From NCBI GenBank assembly GCA_947169005.1, contig CAMVOG010000032.1:1-13832 (forward strand): a DNA stretch of 13,832 nucleotides. Direction: 5' to 3'. The notes below the pieces were generated by a model. It did no database searches and had not been told where the DNA came from. It saw only the letters and a list, made by a program, of their open reading frames with translations. The translations under genes were made by a program, and so were the position numbers. The stretch is from an uncultured Clostridia bacterium. GTDB taxonomy: Bacteria > Bacillota > Clostridia > Oscillospirales > Oscillospiraceae. Positions 13,106 to 13,832 of this stretch are shown piece by piece. How positions within the stretch are numbered: the stretch's first letter is position 1; each line of letters begins with the position of its first letter.

Positions 13106-13139
13106 CAAACAGCGCCCCCGGACGATCCGGGGGCGCTGC
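13106..13139. terminator. Palindromic terminator, copy 2 (after tyrS)
   Basis: Exact second copy of the 34-nt sequence at 12413-12446, with stem arms at 13110-13122 and 13126-13138. It lies about 35 nt downstream of the tyrS stop and just upstream of the toxin-antitoxin promoter. On the minus strand it ends in TTTGACATAT, a poor U-tract, so termination of tyrS here may be partial. Confidence 0.8.
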
Positions 13140-13173
13140 TTATCTGAGTACTGTTTCTGAGTGCTGCTCTCCG

Positions 13174-13832
13174 TCACTCCACGTACACGCGGTGGAAATT
13201 CTTCTTGCCGCGCTTGACGACCAGGCCCTCGCCGGCCAGGTCGGCCTTGGTGAAGCGGGTGGTCACGTCCGTGACCTTCTTGCCGCCGATCTCCACGCCG
13301 CCCTGCTGGATGTTGCGGCGGGCGTCGCCGTTGGAGGAGCAGAGACCGCTGAGGACCAGCAGGTCAATGGCGCCCACGGTGCCGTCCTCGGCAAACTTTT
13401 CGGCGGGCACGGCGGTGGCGGGCATGTTCTCGGTACTGCCGCCGGCGGCAAAGAGGCCCCGGGCGGTCTTCTGGGCTTCCTCGGCCTCGGCCTCGGAGTG
13501 GACGAGCTTGGTCAGCTCGAAGGCCAGGATCTCCTTGGCCCGGTTGAGCTCGCTGCCCTCCCAGTGGGACATTTCCTCGATCTGCTCCAGGGGCAGGAAG
13601 GTGAGCATTCGGAGGCACTTCATCACGTCCGCGTCGCCCACGTTGCGCCAGTACTGGTAGAACTCGAAGGGAGAGGTCTTGTTGGGGTCCAGCCACACGG
13701 CGTTGCCGGCGGTCTTGCCCATTTTGTTGCCGTTGGAGTCCGTCAGGAGGGTGATGGTCATGGCATAGGCGTCCTTACCCAGCTTCTTGCGGATCAGCTC
13801 CGTGCCGCCCAGCATGTTGGACCACTGGTCGT
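13174..13832 (-). CDS. tyrS: Tyrosyl-tRNA synthetase (3' part, cut by window edge)
   Basis: Class I synthetase that charges tRNA-Tyr in the cytosol. The last 219 codons are visible and the N-terminal half, with the HIGH motif, lies beyond the right edge. The visible part opens with DQWSNMLGGTELIRKK, the tyrosine-site block, then the KMSKS-type loop written KMGKT (as in NGNKMGKTAGNAVWLDP), the form common in bacterial TyrS. The anticodon-binding alpha region follows, and a C-terminal S4-like RNA-binding domain covers roughly the last 65 residues (DLLVLSGLCSSNGDARRNIQ and onward). The stop TGA is at 13174. The leader, where a T-box might sit, is outside the window. Confidence 0.97.
   Translation of the reverse strand, partial: DQWSNMLGGTELIRKKLGKDAYAMTITLLTDSNGNKMGKTAGNAVWLDPNKTSPFEFYQYWRNVGDADVMKCLRMLTFLPLEQIEEMSHWEGSELNRAKEILAFELTKLVHSEAEAEEAQKTARGLFAAGGSTENMPATAVPAEKFAEDGTVGAIDLLVLSGLCSSNGDARRNIQQGGVEIGGKKVTDVTTRFTKADLAGEGLVVKRGKKNFHRVYVE

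Noticed and set aside
12413..13139. The two 34-nt palindromes as terminal inverted repeats of an insertion sequence
   Set aside because: No transposase between them and no target-site duplication visible; copy 1 is followed by a normal T-run, so each can be explained as a terminator. Kept as a cassette finding instead.

Overview
The window is GC-rich and densely coded. Its promoters are sigma-A type, with TTGNNN-17-TATAAT spacing recurring six times, and its ribosome sites are strong AGGAGG types. Gene families (PurB, AspC-type aminotransferase, bacterial TyrS, TrmO, family-4 UDG, clostridial P/E-linker lipoproteins) and this layout suggest a high-GC gut Clostridia member, most likely Oscillospiraceae. 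That placement is inference from style and content, not from a marker gene. I see no rRNA, tRNA, CRISPR array, transposase or phage gene.

Layout: (1) 1-2383, minus strand: the 5' part of purB (adenylosuccinate lyase, running off the left edge) preceded by a complete aspartate-type aminotransferase. A hairpin terminator and a purB promoter are nested between them. (2) 2578-4605, minus: a stand-alone hydantoinase/oxoprolinase A-like ATPase-fold protein, divergent from the next gene. (3) 4796-8462: two secreted lipoproteins pointing at each other across a 20-bp perfect bidirectional terminator. Both have a Pro/Glu-rich linker after the lipobox. The left one is broken by a frameshift in that linker. 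The right one follows the tRNA methyltransferase gene trmO. (4) 9256-9780, minus: a small unknown membrane protein with its own promoter and terminator. (5) 10004-12399, plus: uracil-DNA glycosylase, then a DUF2156 protein and a GNAT acetyltransferase joined by a 4-nt GTGA overlap. An inverted array of 7-nt repeats lies between UDG and DUF2156 and supplies the UDG stop codon. (6) 12452-13034, minus: a RelB/DinJ-RelE/ParE type II toxin-antitoxin pair, bracketed on both sides by an identical 34-nt palindromic terminator. (7) 13174-13832, minus: the 3' part of tyrS, running off the right edge.

Most of the window is housekeeping (purine synthesis, amino acid transamination, tRNA charging and modification, base-excision repair). 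The accessory signals are the toxin-antitoxin cassette between duplicated palindromes, the heptad array that has captured the end of the UDG gene, and the frameshifted lipoprotein. I did not find a convincing new multi-gene system. The toxin-antitoxin cassette with matching terminator copies is the best candidate for a mobile or exchangeable unit.
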